Positions 1 through 12,094 of a DNA stretch of 64,000 nucleotides are shown piece after piece; the stretch's first letter is position 1; the number at the start of each line of letters is the position of its first letter. This stretch comes from Pratylenchus scribneri. Lineage: Eukaryota > Nematoda > Chromadorea > Rhabditida > Pratylenchidae. The DNA lies in NCBI GenBank assembly GCA_030063045.1, contig JAQSEB010000033.1, positions 2,108,001-2,172,000 on the forward strand. The letters run 5' to 3'. The notes under the pieces are model-generated. The model ran no database searches. It had not been told where the DNA came from and saw nothing but the letters and a program-made list of their open reading frames with translations. A program made the translations under genes and the position numbers.

Positions 1-817
1 CCCGCGGCGGGAAAAAGCTCCATTGTGATTCCAGGGTCATGGTCGTCCAAAAATCCCCAAAATTTGACCTTTTGAGGGTTGCTTTCTTCCGAACCGCTTC
101 AATCAATTCAAAAATTTCCTTCCGAACCATTGCACAATTTAAAAATCAAATTCATTCAACCAATTTGACAGCCAACCGCCAAACCAAACAATTCCCAATG
201 GAATGACCTAGCCTATCCAATGGCCATAGACCTACACATCCAATTTCCCTAAGCTACCCTCTCTCAACTAATCTCAATTTATTCATCCAATCCAACCACC
301 GCCATTCAAAAGTCCATGCATGTACATTTATTTGCTACTTCGGGTTCCGTCCCCTAAATTCCTTCCTCCTCCTCCTCCCTTGAATATCGATTTGCGACGG
401 GGCAAATGTGGGGTAAAATATTTGGAGGAGGTGAAAATGGACCTCTACGGATGGACGGACGGATGGATTCGCCAACCCCAACCTCCTCCTCGACTCTTTT
501 TCCATCCACCGCCATTTCACAAATATAATTTGTATTCTCATTTCTCACAATGAGCACACACACACACACAAATATAAATTGTTGATGAGGCCATAGAGGA
601 AGTGAGGAAGTGGCCTTTTTCCGTGGCCATTGAAGAAAAGTGCATTTTCTTCTCTTTGGCTTTATGGCCATTCTTTTTTTATGGCCATTTCATTTATTGA
701 CAAGATTAGAATTTCAGAGTGATTATTCTTCATTCAAATAATTAATTTCGGCCAATCAAAAATTCGCAGCTGAAATCCAGAAGAGAACAATTAGGCTCTT
801 CTTCTGCTGACCGAAGC
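1..817. other. Region upstream of the MTA gene, no gene seen
   Basis: No reading frame here resembles a known protein. The open frames around 320-670 are low in complexity and overlap on both strands, which suggests chance. A short CA repeat lies at about 552-569. The last 100 bases before the MTA start are AT-rich and probably hold its promoter or 5' UTR. Confidence 0.5.
552..569. repeat. Short CA dinucleotide repeat
   Basis: About eight uninterrupted CA units sit just after AATGAG. It is a simple microsatellite with no associated gene signal. Confidence 0.8.
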
Positions 818-3800
818 ATGGAACCGAATAATAATATGTACCGGGTTGGAGGCAAGTTTTTTTATAAATTTGTTGAATTTGAACTTTTCCAATATAGATT
901 ATGTCTATTTTGAGACGCAGCCAGGAGCTCCTTATCAAATCCGCCGAATTGAGGAGTTGAACAAGGTTGGAGAACAAATTAAATTTTATTCATTGATTAA
1001 ATTTTTAAAGAATCCATCATCATCACAGGGAGCCGTACAAGCAAAAGTCACTTGCTTCTTTCGCAGAAGAGATTTGCCGAATTCGCTGTTAAAAATTGCC
1101 GATCAAGCGGAGAGACAAAGTCAAATTGGTTCGTGAAAATTAATATTTTTTGAGACCATAAGAAACTAATCCATCCTTAATTATTAAACTGGTTTGGCTT
1201 AAGATTTCGACTTACTAATTGAGTTGAATTAAACCAAAACATGTACAAACATATTTTGACCACACATGCAAATTTTCTTTAAAATAACTTTGAGTAGAGT
1301 GAAGAAATAAAAATAATTAAAAATATATTTAATCAGTGTCAAAAGCGCGCAAAACTTTGATGGCAAGTAAGGAAGGCATTTCAATCAATTCGGGTGGAAC
1401 GGTGATTGCGGCCACCACAAATGGGGAGGCGGGAGTACCAAAAGAGAATGGACTGGATGCGACTGGACCAACAAGTCGAAATTCTTCAACCGAACCAGAT
1501 GGCACGAAAAAAGGTTTGGGGATTTGGGAAAACCTTGAATTTTTTAATTAAAAAATATAATTTGATAAAAAGTGATTCATTCCAAAATGTTCTCTTAAAA
1601 AGATAATATTTCAATACGACCTTAACTTGACTGATCAATAAGAAAAATTTTAATGACATCCATCAAATCTAAAAAACGAGTTTTTTTTTTGAAAAACCCT
1701 GAAATTTTTGAAAACCTTAAAATTTTTGAAAATCCTTTCCTTGAATTTTTTTTATGAATTAAACTAAATTATTTTAGAGAACACGGAAGACAACGATGAA
1801 GCCGGCTCATATGGCCACCATAGCCATAAAAGAAGCTACGGATTTGCCGGCCTCCCAACGGGAGCGCAAAAATTGGGTGCCGAACAGCTGCATGAATTGC
1901 GACAACGTGAATTGTTCCTGTCAAGAATTGTGGAGCTGTTGCCAGCCAACCAAATTCGGGGAAAATGCACGGTGGTCATCTTGAACGAGGTGGAAACATG
2001 CGATATGTATTTGGATGGAAAACATGAGGTTTGTTGTTTTTTTGTGGATTTTATGTGGTAAAAATTAGTTTTATGGTTTAGTTTTCTTGATAAAAATGGC
2101 AATATTTTGACTTAAAATTTATTGTACAATTTATAAAAATGCATAAAATGTGCATAAAACCAAGAAAAAAAATCAACTTCCTCCAATTGGGTTCGAACCC
2201 GAGACCTATTTTTGCAAAATTAAGATCCCAATCCTTAGGCCGAAAAATTTCAAAAAAATTTTTTCGTATAGAAATTTATTCTAGTATGACCAAAAATGCA
2301 AAAGGGTATTCAAGCAGAAAAATATTGTCCTCTGCTGAGCGGATTCGAACACATGACCTAATTTTTAACAAAGTTTAATTTTTACCATTTGCGCTAAAAA
2401 TTTTTAAAAAGTTATTTAATAAATTTAAATATTTTTTAAAATTTTTATAGGATGCTTTCTTCTATTCCCTCGTCTACGATCCATCCAATCAAACGTTGTT
2501 GGCGGACAAAGGCCGAATTGAATTGGGCGAAAGGCATCAAGCAATCATTCCTGAATTGGTTGAGGACAAAAACAAAGAAAAAGCCGATGAAAAAGAAGGC
2601 AAAAAGGGCGAGGAGGAGAAAATGCAAATCGACGATGAACCGGTCAGCTCGACAACCCAACAAAAGGAAGAAGAAATGGAAGGAAAAAAGAAGGCCGGAG
2701 GAGGAGTTGAATGCACCGAACGAGAGAGTTTGGTCTACCATCCAAATCACAGCTTAAGCGATGCGGAAATTGATCAATTCTTGCTAATTGCACGGTTAGT
2801 TTTTGAATATTAATTTAAATAATAAAATTGAATTAATTTTTTAAAAATTCGGAGTAAAAAATAAATGTCAAAAATGATAAATAATTGAAAAATAAATATA
2901 ATCAATATTTTTAAAGGGCGGTTGGCACATTTTCACGTGCTTTGGACACTTCTTCCTCAATAAAATTGCCAACATTGCATCAGACGGCGTCGGCCGCTTC
3001 CAGGGACATTACCCTACTTCATGCTATGGCATTGCTTCATCATGCCAATTATGATTTGGGACAGGTCAGCAATGGAAATGTTGGAAATATTATTTTTAAA
3101 TTATTTAAATTAATTTAATAAAATTAATTAAATTAAATTTAAGGCCTCAAAATATTTGGTCCCCCTGGACGATAAGCAGAATTATTACCCGCTGGAAGCG
3201 GACAAACTCGCCGGCAATAATACTTCACTTGTTGGCGGCCCAATCCTTTGCCGGGACCAGCTGGAGGAATGGTCCGCCTCCGAATCCACACTGTTCGAGG
3301 ATGCCATCGAAAAATATGGCAAAGATTTCCACGACATTCGGCACGATTGCGTAAGTAATTTTGGAGAAAATTAATTTTTCTTTGGTCGGGATACAAACAT
3401 TTGACATTATTTTTAAAATATTTTTACAATCATAATTTTTTAAAATTTTTTTAAAATAATTTTACTTTTAAGTTACCGTGGAAATCGATGCGCGACATTG
3501 TGGAATATTATTACATGTGGAAGACGACCTCCCGTTATGCGGACCTGCAAAAGGCAAAACATGCTGAACAAGGTGCCCAAATAAATTATTAAATTTGTTT
3601 TAATTAAGGAAGGGGCCAATTTTTAGGTTCCAACAAATTGAAAAAAAAAAATGCTCAAAAACATTATTTTTATGTGCTTTTCTAATCAAATTAGACTCAA
3701 ACAAAAAATAGGAAAAAAACTACCCAGCTCCTTTTAATTATCATTAAAAATTTCAAATTTCAGTGAACAAAGTGAACCAAGTGTATATTCCTCCACACAA

Positions 3801-4651
3801 AAAATTGGATAAGGATCCCAATTTGATTGGTACATCGGCGGTAGTGAGCAAAAGCAGTGGCGGCGGTCAAATTGGCTGTGAAAGTTGCGGCGCAAATCCA
3901 ACGGATGCGGCGCCCACAATGCTTTGGTACTTTTGGGGACCGGCACAGCAATTTCCGTGAGTTCCGATTTTTCCATTTTCGTATTTAAATTATTCAGTGT
4001 TTGTGGCGAATGTTGGACAATTTGGAAGAAGCGGGGTGGACTGAAGAAACCGCATTCATTTGGTGAGCATTTTTGGATTATTTTTTTGAATATATTTTAA
4101 ATGTTTTTTAGACACATTTGATTTGGAAAATGGCAACAACGATGGGCGCAGCGGTGGTCAAGGCGGAAATCGAATGGGCGCCAACGCAGCCGGCCGAAAT
4201 GGACTGCCCCAACAAGTTTTGCCACGTGGAACGGCCGGCCAAATTTTGATTGGACAAAAGGGCCGAGTGGCATTTTTCCTCAATTCCCCACTGGAGACAC
4301 GGGTGGCGCGAAGGTATTTTTAATGGAAAATTAATTAAAATATTCTCATATTTTTAGAATGGCTCCAAAAGCGGTGTTCAATGTGCGGAAGGCAGCTCGT
4401 GCCCCATTCCATGACATTGACCAGAAAGGTGTTCAGGACTTTTGTAAGTTTATTTGGGATTTTAATTCAATTTAAATTGACATTTTTGTGTAGATTTTGG
4501 TCGTCCCATCAATGATGTTTTACAAACGGCTCGTCAAGTGATGAAGAGGGGCATTTTGACGGAAGGCACAATCAAACATTTGTCAAAATTGCACAAAAAG
4601 AAGATGGCCGAAATGGCAGCTGAACAACAAAATGGTGGTGGCAAAAAGTGA
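818..4651 (+). CDS. lin-40: Metastasis-associated (MTA/LIN-40) NuRD subunit
   Basis: This is a spliced gene of about 14 exons and roughly 720 codons. MTA proteins are scaffolds of the nuclear NuRD deacetylase and remodelling complex. Exon 1 (818-851) encodes [11 protein letters not shown], and exon 2 (898-965) continues the BAH domain with DYVYFE and IRRIEELNK. The exon at about 1777-2028 has [10 protein letters not shown] and starts the ELM2 domain (IRGKC), which continues at 2451. A SANT domain follows at about 3260-3571 ([23 protein letters not shown]). A GATA-type zinc finger is split across 3764-4062 (CESCGAN, then WYFWGP, CGECW). A lysine- and glutamate-rich stretch at about 2560-2700 lies between the ELM2 and SANT domains. 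Intron 1 uses a GC donor (GGCAAGT). The intron at 2029-2450 carries two SINE-like copies. C. elegans has two MTA-like genes, lin-40 and egl-27. The compact domain order favours lin-40, but I did not test this. Confidence 0.93.
2139..2215 (-). repeat. tRNA-derived SINE-like fragment in an MTA intron
   Basis: Read on the minus strand, it has a Pol III B-box-like core (GGTCTCGGGTTCGAACCC), then GGAGGAAGTT, a T-run and a tail rich in TTTTATGCA. The same core and tail recur at 14.2, 23.4, 24.0, 51.2 and 52.0 kb. No A box is evident, so this copy looks 5'-truncated. Confidence 0.6.
2283..2400 (-). repeat. tRNA-derived SINE-like copy in an MTA intron
   Basis: Read on the minus strand, it has an A-box-like start (TTAGCGCAAATGG). 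About 40 bases on is a B-box-like core (TGTTCGAATCCGC), then GCAGAGGAC and a T-rich tail. It lies next to the fragment at 2139-2215, in the same orientation and the same intron. Confidence 0.55.
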
Positions 4652-5329
4652 TGAAGAAACCAAAAATGAATGAATGGAAAGCAGCAAAATCTCGATTCCC
4701 ACCCAAACCCAAATGCCCATAAATTCCAACCAAAAAGACCACCCCCTCCGCACATAAATCATAATTTATTTTTAATATTTTTTTGCACTTTTTCATCGTC
4801 GTCACTCTTCTTATATCCATTTTTATTCTTGTTTTTGAGCATCCCTTCCCTCCTCCTCCCCCTTAAATTATAATTTTTTCATTTTCTGAATCACATGAAT
4901 TTGATATTTTTAGAGCATCTTTTTTCTCATTATTTTTGTCGTAATATTTTTTGCACAAATTAATAGGAGAAGAATGAAACATTGAATTGAATTTTTTTTG
5001 TTAATGCAATAAAAGTTGAAAAATTTGAATCGAAAATTATTCAGCTGGAAACGGCAAAAAATTAAACCTAAACCATTATCTATTGTACCTAAAATCCAAA
5101 TTCAATAGGCAAATGATTTGTAGAAGATTTAATATTTATTCTCAATGAAAAAAATGAAAATTTGTGACAAAAATTGGAGAAAATTTTGTTAATGGAATGA
5201 TTCAAAAATTGTGGAAGGCAAGAAAACGGGAAAATTTAATCTACAAATAAAAAATCATTATTAAATGTGGTTAATGCTTTCTTTGATTGATTTTGGTGAT
5301 TGAAATTGAGTAGAGGAGCATTTGTGCGT

Positions 5330-7792
5330 TCATGGACATATTCGATTGTCACCTCGAGCCAAAAGAGATCTGTAAAAGTTGGGAAATAAATTGGATGGAA
5401 CAAATTCCGCTGAACCTGTAGAATAAAGCGGCCAATGCAGCGCCAATAAATGGGCCAGCCCAATAGACAAAATGGAATGCCCAAATTGGATCGGTCAGAC
5501 GAGTGCCAGGGCCCTGAAAAAATTTTTAAATTAAAATTTAATTTAATTCCTTCATTTTTGCCAAAGAAACTCACTTTTTGCATAAAAAATGTTGCCGCTA
5601 GGCAAGGACCAAATGAGCGGGCCGGATTCATGGAAGCGCCACTCAGTGTTGCTCTAAATAAAATTGGATTGAATTTAATTGGATTTGAATCAAACCCTCC
5701 AAAAATATCCAATGTAACTGTCATGCCAATGGCCAAAGGAGCCAATAAATTTGCGGAAGTGTCGGCCGCACAAGTCAGAACGGTTTGGACGAGGAAGGCC
5801 GTCAAGAAAATTTCAACAAGGAGTGCCTGGAATAAAAAAAAGTAATTATTTATTTATAAATTTTCACAATTAAAGAAAATGAATTGGGTGGAAATATATG
5901 AAATAAAAAATTATTAAATTTTCCTACTTTTATTTGGGTTTGAAAACCAATAAAGATTGAAATATAAAGAACCAACCTGATACCAAAGTTGATTGTTCGG
6001 CACAATGGTGGCACCGCCGGCAATCTAATAAGAAAATTAATTAATAAAACATAGAGGAATCTACCTGGTCATATTGGTTTTGGTTGGTCATAAACTGCAA
6101 AAGAAAATTTTTTAAATTATAAATGAAATCTCAAAAAATGACCCGAACGATGAGAGCGCCGCAGAATCCACCGGCAAGTTGGGCAATCCAATAGAATACT
6201 GTGATCAGGGGATTCATTTTGCCGGAGAGAGCGATGCCAAGGGAGACGGCTGGATTGAAATGGCCACCGCTGAAAAAAAATATATTGAAAGGAATATTCA
6301 ATCTTTCACCTGTCATTTCTTATTTATGAACTTAATTCTACATAAAATTGTAATTTTAATTAAAAATATTCCGGAAGTATTGTAATTATATTCACCTGAT
6401 ATGTCCAAATGAGGCGATGAGCACAAAAATGGCAAGCCCGTGGGCAAATGCGGCATGGATGACGGAATTTGAATTCGGATTCGCATATAAGCCTGACAAA
6501 GAGCCAATCAAAATGAATAGAAGGGTGCCAACGAATTCAACACTCAATTTGCTTTAAAAAATATTGATTAAATGTGGAATAAAATATGAAAATGAACACC
6601 TGATTAATTTGTAGGGCTTTTCTCGGATGTGACTTTCCATTCCGCTGCTGATTGAAGTTCGCATGAAAGTCTGAAAATTTGTTGATAATGAATTTCGGGT
6701 AAAAATGGATTTGATGAGGGGGAAATCAAATTCACAATGGAAAATTCTATCAATGGGAGATAAATGGATGGAGGGGAATAAATAATAGTGGAACTGTGGA
6801 AAAGGCATTGAAATTGGTGAAAGTTTTTGTTAAAAGAGTCTTCGGGAAGGCCATTTTTCGCCATGGGGGTCCCTCACTCTTTGGTCCAGAGGCAAATTCG
6901 CCATAAAATATTTTTTTTGGATTTTCGGTTGCTATGGCCAAAAGAAAATGTTTACTTTCTTTTAAAGTGCTTTTAAAAATTTTGGTTAAATTGGGCTTTC
7001 ATTCTCAAATGAATATTCATTTCAATTTAAAAAGGGATCTTTCGCCCTCTTGAGCTTCAGGAGCCAAAGAATATTTTAATAAAAGATTCCATTTAGAAAA
7101 TCCATTATCCTTAAGAGGGTCGAGAGAAATCGAGACCCTGAATGAAAATGGAATGAGGCTCTTCAGCTCCTTCCTCATTTCACCCATCAATTCATTTTCC
7201 TTTTGTGGTTCTTTCAATCAAGGAATCGGCGCATCGCTCGCACCATTTATTTCCCTCAACCTAGTCCAAAAAAGGAGGCAGTTGTTTGTTTGGACAAACG
7301 AAAATAATGTTGATTAGAATTTATGTGGGTCCCAGTTCCGTGATTTTTTGTTGGCAAACAAAACCCTCGAGACCGATTGAACTTATTAAAAAAATTGGAG
7401 GTGAAAATTTGTGGGAAGAAACTGGAATTCTACTTCAAATGGCCATAGGCCAAAATTGGATAGAAAAGGTAACAAATTAGGATTTTCATTTAACCCATCA
7501 TTTTATTCTCAAAAACCGTAAGTTTTTCTTCAATTGAACAATGGAAATGAAATGTAAATTTAAACCGTAACCGCACCTTTGTGAATGCCCCACTCCATGG
7601 ATTTGGTTGATCATCGCTGCTCGCATCCGTCGCGTTGAATGTTTTATAGTTCATGCCAGCAGCAGTGTCGGTGGAATAATTTCGTTGAGGTGGATTTATC
7701 GCCGTTGGATGGCCAACAGGGATGACTGTATTTCCATTTGTGCCACTGCTGAATTTACGAAATGCTGGTGTCCCCATTGTAGACATAGACAT
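5330..7792 (-). CDS. Aquaporin, orthodox water-channel type
   Basis: A spliced minus-strand gene of about ten exons and 300 codons encoding a six-helix membrane channel. The first exon (7577-7792) is a polar cytosolic N-terminus (MSMSTMGTPAF). Helix 1 is at about 6398-6555 (VEFVGTLLFILIGS). The first pore motif follows in GGHFNPAVSLG (about 6140-6270). The second is in SGASMNPARSFGP (about 5578-5654). A hydrophobic helix (YWAGPFIGAALAAL) precedes a short tail after a final 50-base intron. Glycerol-conducting members usually have Asp after the second NPAR; here it is Ser, which points to a water-selective channel. I cannot match it to a particular nematode aqp paralogue. The promoter would lie between 7.8 and 8.6 kb, next to the hAT-like insertion. 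Confidence 0.92.
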
Positions 7793-8596
7793 CTAAGGAG
7801 ATTGCCGCCGGATCCGGATGAATTGAATATTGCAGTTTTTGGTGTGAATGAAGAAGAATGAATTTCTGCCGTGATGAATGATGATTCGCCTTCCCGCTGT
7901 GCAATGTGAATTGGTGTGAATGTGAGGAGGAGCCAATTGAGGATGAATGAAGGGGATAGGAAAATCTCTGAAAAAGGATGGAAAAAGTGAAGAATTGTTT
8001 GGTCTGTTTCATTTTCTCCCCTATTTGATGCTTCTGCATCCACTCAATTCCCTTTCTTGATTATAAGTAGATTGTAAAAAAAGCTTTTTGTGTGAGCTGT
8101 ATTATCCATAACTCTAAATTTTATGGGGATTTATGCGCCAAAAACAAACAAATACTTTTTGTTGTCTGTGACCATTTTTTGATGGATTTGGTTAGGTAAA
8201 AAAGGCTATATATAAAATTAAAAATTGAGTAAATTATCTAAAATACAGGTGATTTTTTGCTAATAAAATGGGAAATTAGATTGAATTGGAAAAATCATAG
8301 CTTTGTATTTTGCTTTATGCAAATTTTCGAAAAACCCAATTTATTTTTAACACCTGATTTGTTTTAATGGGATTAAAATACTATCAGAGGAAAATATTAT
8401 GTTTTTGGGCTTCATTTTTCACTAAATTTATCGCATTTAACTGATAATGAATGATAATGAACCTGCATTTTGGTGAGAAGCACGGGAAATGGAATTTTTT
8501 ATGATGATGGAGTAAAATCAAATGACAATTAAGGTTTGTTGATGGGCCAAATGACGGTTTGTGTGTGATACTTCCTTCCACGCCACTGATTTGGAA

Positions 8597-9765
8597 TAGG
8601 GTTGCGCTCCCGAGGTTCGGGGGCGAGTTGGACGGGGGCGGGGGTGATCGGGGGTGGCACCTTCGGGGGCGGGGACGGGGGTGACCTTGACGGGGACCCC
8701 CGCGGGGATCCCCGCGGGGGCGGGGGTAGTGTAAATCTGTTATTTTTCACATAAAAAATTTTTTGAAGGAAAATTTTTGGGCGCCCTACCGTATAGCGAA
8801 AGTAAAATATAGGGATCATACGATATACCATTCGACTCCTCTCGTCGAGCTGAGTTCAATGGTACAAAAATTATGGTCCGGACTTTACGAGTTCTGATGT
8901 TACAGAATGATAAACAACTAAAAAACGCAAAAGTGAAGGGTCCCCCTATGGGTTGAAAATTTTCAAAAAAAATTTTCGGACATATTATAACTCATTCGAC
9001 GCAGCTCGACGAGCTGATTACGAAAATGTTATTGGTTTCACATAAAATGCAAAAATAAAAAAGTTAGAGGCGCGCAAAGGAAATACGGATTGGAATTGCT
9101 CCGTTGGGCATTTCAGAGTGGACTCCTCCGTGTGCTCCGCCTCCGCGCGACCAGACGAACGTCCAGTTCCCGCGCTTCGGCTACGCACACTCCGGAGTCC
9201 ACTCTTACATTCCTCATAGATTTGAGTTTCTCTCATCGAGACGCGTCGATTGAAGTATAATTTGACCGAAAAAATTCTTTCGACCCATAGGGGGACCAAG
9301 CACTTTTTCGATGTTCCTGAAATCATAACTTTTCAACGGGTAAAGTCCGGGCCATAATTTTGGTACCATTGAACTCAGCTCGACGAGAGGAGTCGGATGG
9401 TATATCGTATATCATATGACTCCTGAATTTTACTTTCTCTATAAGATAGAAATCCCAAATTTTTGTCCAAAAATTGCCGCGCAGCGAAAAATTTTAGTCA
9501 AATAGTAGACAGCGATAAATTTAAACAAAAAAAATTTAAAAAGCTTATAAAAATTTGCTCAAAATTTCCTTGACATTTCCCATTTTCCGGGAAAAAATCC
9601 AATAATATGGGGTGCATGTTCACCCCCGTACCCCCGCGGGGGTGGAGGTTCGGGGGGCGGGAGTGATCGGGGGTGGACCTTCGGGAGTGGGACGGGGGTG
9701 AAACTCAAACCCCCGCGGGGGCCCCCGTCGGGGGTGACCCCCGCGGGGACGGGAGCGCAACCCTA
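8597..9765. mobile_element. Non-autonomous hAT-like foldback element
   Basis: The element has perfect 16-base terminal inverted repeats, TAGGGTTGCGCTCCCG at 8597 and its complement ending at 9765. It is flanked by an exact 8-base direct duplication, ATTTGGAA, at 8589-8596 and 9766-9773. An 8-base duplication with TAGGG-type ends is typical of the hAT superfamily. Inside each end are G-rich blocks (8610-8730 and 9620-9755). A second inverted pair includes the block with GAGTTCAATGGTAC (about 8780-8890 against 9340-9440). A central stem holds GAGTGGACTCC (about 9115-9205). Nearly the whole 1,169 bases could fold as one hairpin. It encodes no transposase. It lies between the aquaporin and DDX47 promoters. 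Confidence 0.88.
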
Positions 9766-10189
9766 ATTTGGAATGAGTGGAATTTGAATGGTAAATATAA
9801 AATAAAAGAAAGCATTATTTGGGCGGAAATCGGAAGTGAAAGGAGGAGGGAAAAAGAATAAGCATTAAGTTTAAATTAGTTTGGGTGGGGAATTATGGTT
9901 TGTGGGTGGCTTGTACGGGAAAAATGGTTCATTTTTTATTTTGATGTTTGATAAAATGAAATGAAGCAACTCAATAGTTTCAGGTTTTAGCATTCAGAGA
10001 GCGGTTCAGCTTCCCTTTCCATTGATTTTTTTAGATTATTGATTTTTATTTTAAAAGTTTGTCATTTTGTTTATTTTTAGTACGGTAATGAAAAAAAATA
10101 ATATAGAGAAAAAAGTAAAAAGTTCTTAATGTGCGAAAGAAGCAGAATTTTTTGCATTACGAATTATTAAAAATTTTCATCTTATTAAA

Positions 10190-11943
10190 ATGGAAAAAGA
10201 AGATGTTAAAAACATTGAGAAGATTGAAACGGCTGACACTTTTGAGAAATTGGTTTGCTATTTGATTAGATTTTTTTCTCAACAAATCCGCATAATTTTA
10301 AGAAAATAAACGTCGAATTATGCAGCGCATGTGAACGCATTGGTTGGAAAAAACCTATGCCAATTCAACAAAAGATCATTCCATTAGCACTTGCTGGTAA
10401 AGATGTGATTGGGTTAGCCGAGACTGGGTATTTATTATTTAATTATGTCTTAAGATTTACTAAACTAAATTTATTAAGCTCTGGCAAAACTGGTGCTTTC
10501 GCTTTGCCCATCCTCCAAGCATTGTTGGAAAATCCTCAACGAATTTTTGCGGTTATTCTGGCCCCAACACGCGAACTGGCCTTCCAAATTTCCGAACAAT
10601 TTGAAGCACTTGGCGCCACAATTGGCCTTCAAGTTTGTACAATTGTTGGCGGCATTGACATGTCCACTCAAACATTGTCTCTTTCCAAACGGCCACATAT
10701 CATTGTTGGTTAGTACTGAATGAATTTGTTTAACATAATTAAGTTTTAATTTTTTAGCAACGCCTGGTCGTCTTGTCGATCATCTGGAAAACACCAAAGG
10801 CTTCGATCTTCGCCCGGTCAAATATTTGGTCATGGACGAGGCCGACCGAATTTTGAACATGGATTTTGAAGTGGAATTGGACAAAATTTTGAAAGTTATT
10901 CCAAAAACCAGGAAAACTTATTTGTTTTCTGCGACAATGACTCAAAAGGTTGGACAATGAGAATAAATAAAAATAAAAATGTTAAGGTTTCCAAACTGGA
11001 AAGAGCTCATTTGAAGAATCCGGCCCGCGTTGAATTGTCTTCAAAATATCAAACCGTGAGCACCCTCATCCAAAACATGCTATTCATCCCGTTCAAATAT
11101 AAGGTTTATTTATCAATTTTATTCACAATATTCAATATTTTTAAGGAAGCCTATTTGGTCTATGTTCTCAATGAGAAGGCGGGGAACACCGCAATCGTTT
11201 TCGTGGGCACTTGTGCCAGCGCCGTTAAATTGGCTTTGATGCTCCGACATTTGGGTTTTGGCGCCATCGCCCTTCATGGTCAAATGTCACAACCGAAACG
11301 GCTGGGCGCACTGAACAAATTCAAAAAGAAGGATCGACCCATTTTGGTCTGCACGGATGTCGCTTCCAGAGGTAATTTTTTTGTGATTATCCATTTTAAA
11401 TGTTGAATAAGGATTGGACATTCCACATGTGGACATGGTCTTGAATTATGATGTTCCGGCTCATTCCAAGGATTATGTGCATCGTGTTGGACGAACGGCG
11501 AGGGCTGGAAAGGTTGTTGACTATTTGAATATTAAAAATAAGGAAAATCAGAAAAGGAAATAATTTATCAATTAAATTAAATATTTTTCAGTCCGGCGTA
11601 GCACTGACCATGATTACCCAATACGATGTGGAAATCTACCAAAAAGTTGAAAATTCCCTTGGCAAAAAATTGGACCCAATGGAAGTGAACCATGAGGAGG
11701 TGATGGAATTGGTGGAACGCGTTTCGGAGGCGGGCCGAATGGCAGCAAATGTAAAAAATTGAAAATAAATTCACAATTATTCGGCACAAATTTCAGCGCT
11801 ACAAAGAAATGGTGGATGGCGCAAAGGGCGGTGGGCGTAGAAGGAAATTGTTGGGCGAAAATGAGGACGAAGACTTGGAACCGGCCAGAAAACACCAAAA
11901 AGCCAGTTTGCAACAGCACAATAAGATGAGGCGAAAGAAATAA
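10190..11943 (+). CDS. DDX47: DEAD-box RNA helicase, DDX47/Rrp3 type
   Basis: A spliced gene of eight or nine exons encoding an ATP-dependent RNA helicase. By family it is nucleolar and acts in pre-rRNA processing for the 40S subunit. The motifs run in order: Q motif region ([14 protein letters not shown]), motif I AETGSGKTG rebuilt across an intron at about 10427-10480, [27 protein letters not shown] in [16 protein letters not shown] in [23 protein letters not shown] and [13 protein letters not shown]47-specific features are ISEQFEALG and [17 protein letters not shown]. The C-terminus is short and basic (MRRKK). The start at 10190 leaves a short acidic N-terminus before TFEKL. The stop is followed after 150 bases by the SRP receptor beta gene on the same strand. 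Confidence 0.95.
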
Positions 11944-12094
11944 AATTTAAGACAATATTTTTATTATTTTTCACTGTTTTTTTGAATAAATTTGTTCCAT
12001 TTTTAGCCACAAATTGATTTTAAATCATTGATTTTTGAATTAAATACCTTTTAATTATTTTATTTTTAATTTAATCTAAGAAAATTAAGAAAAA

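Noticed and set aside
2445..2813. Three overlapping frames over the Lys/Glu-rich MTA exon
   Set aside because: Only the frame giving [11 protein letters not shown] and ending in [13 protein letters not shown] continues the MTA protein.
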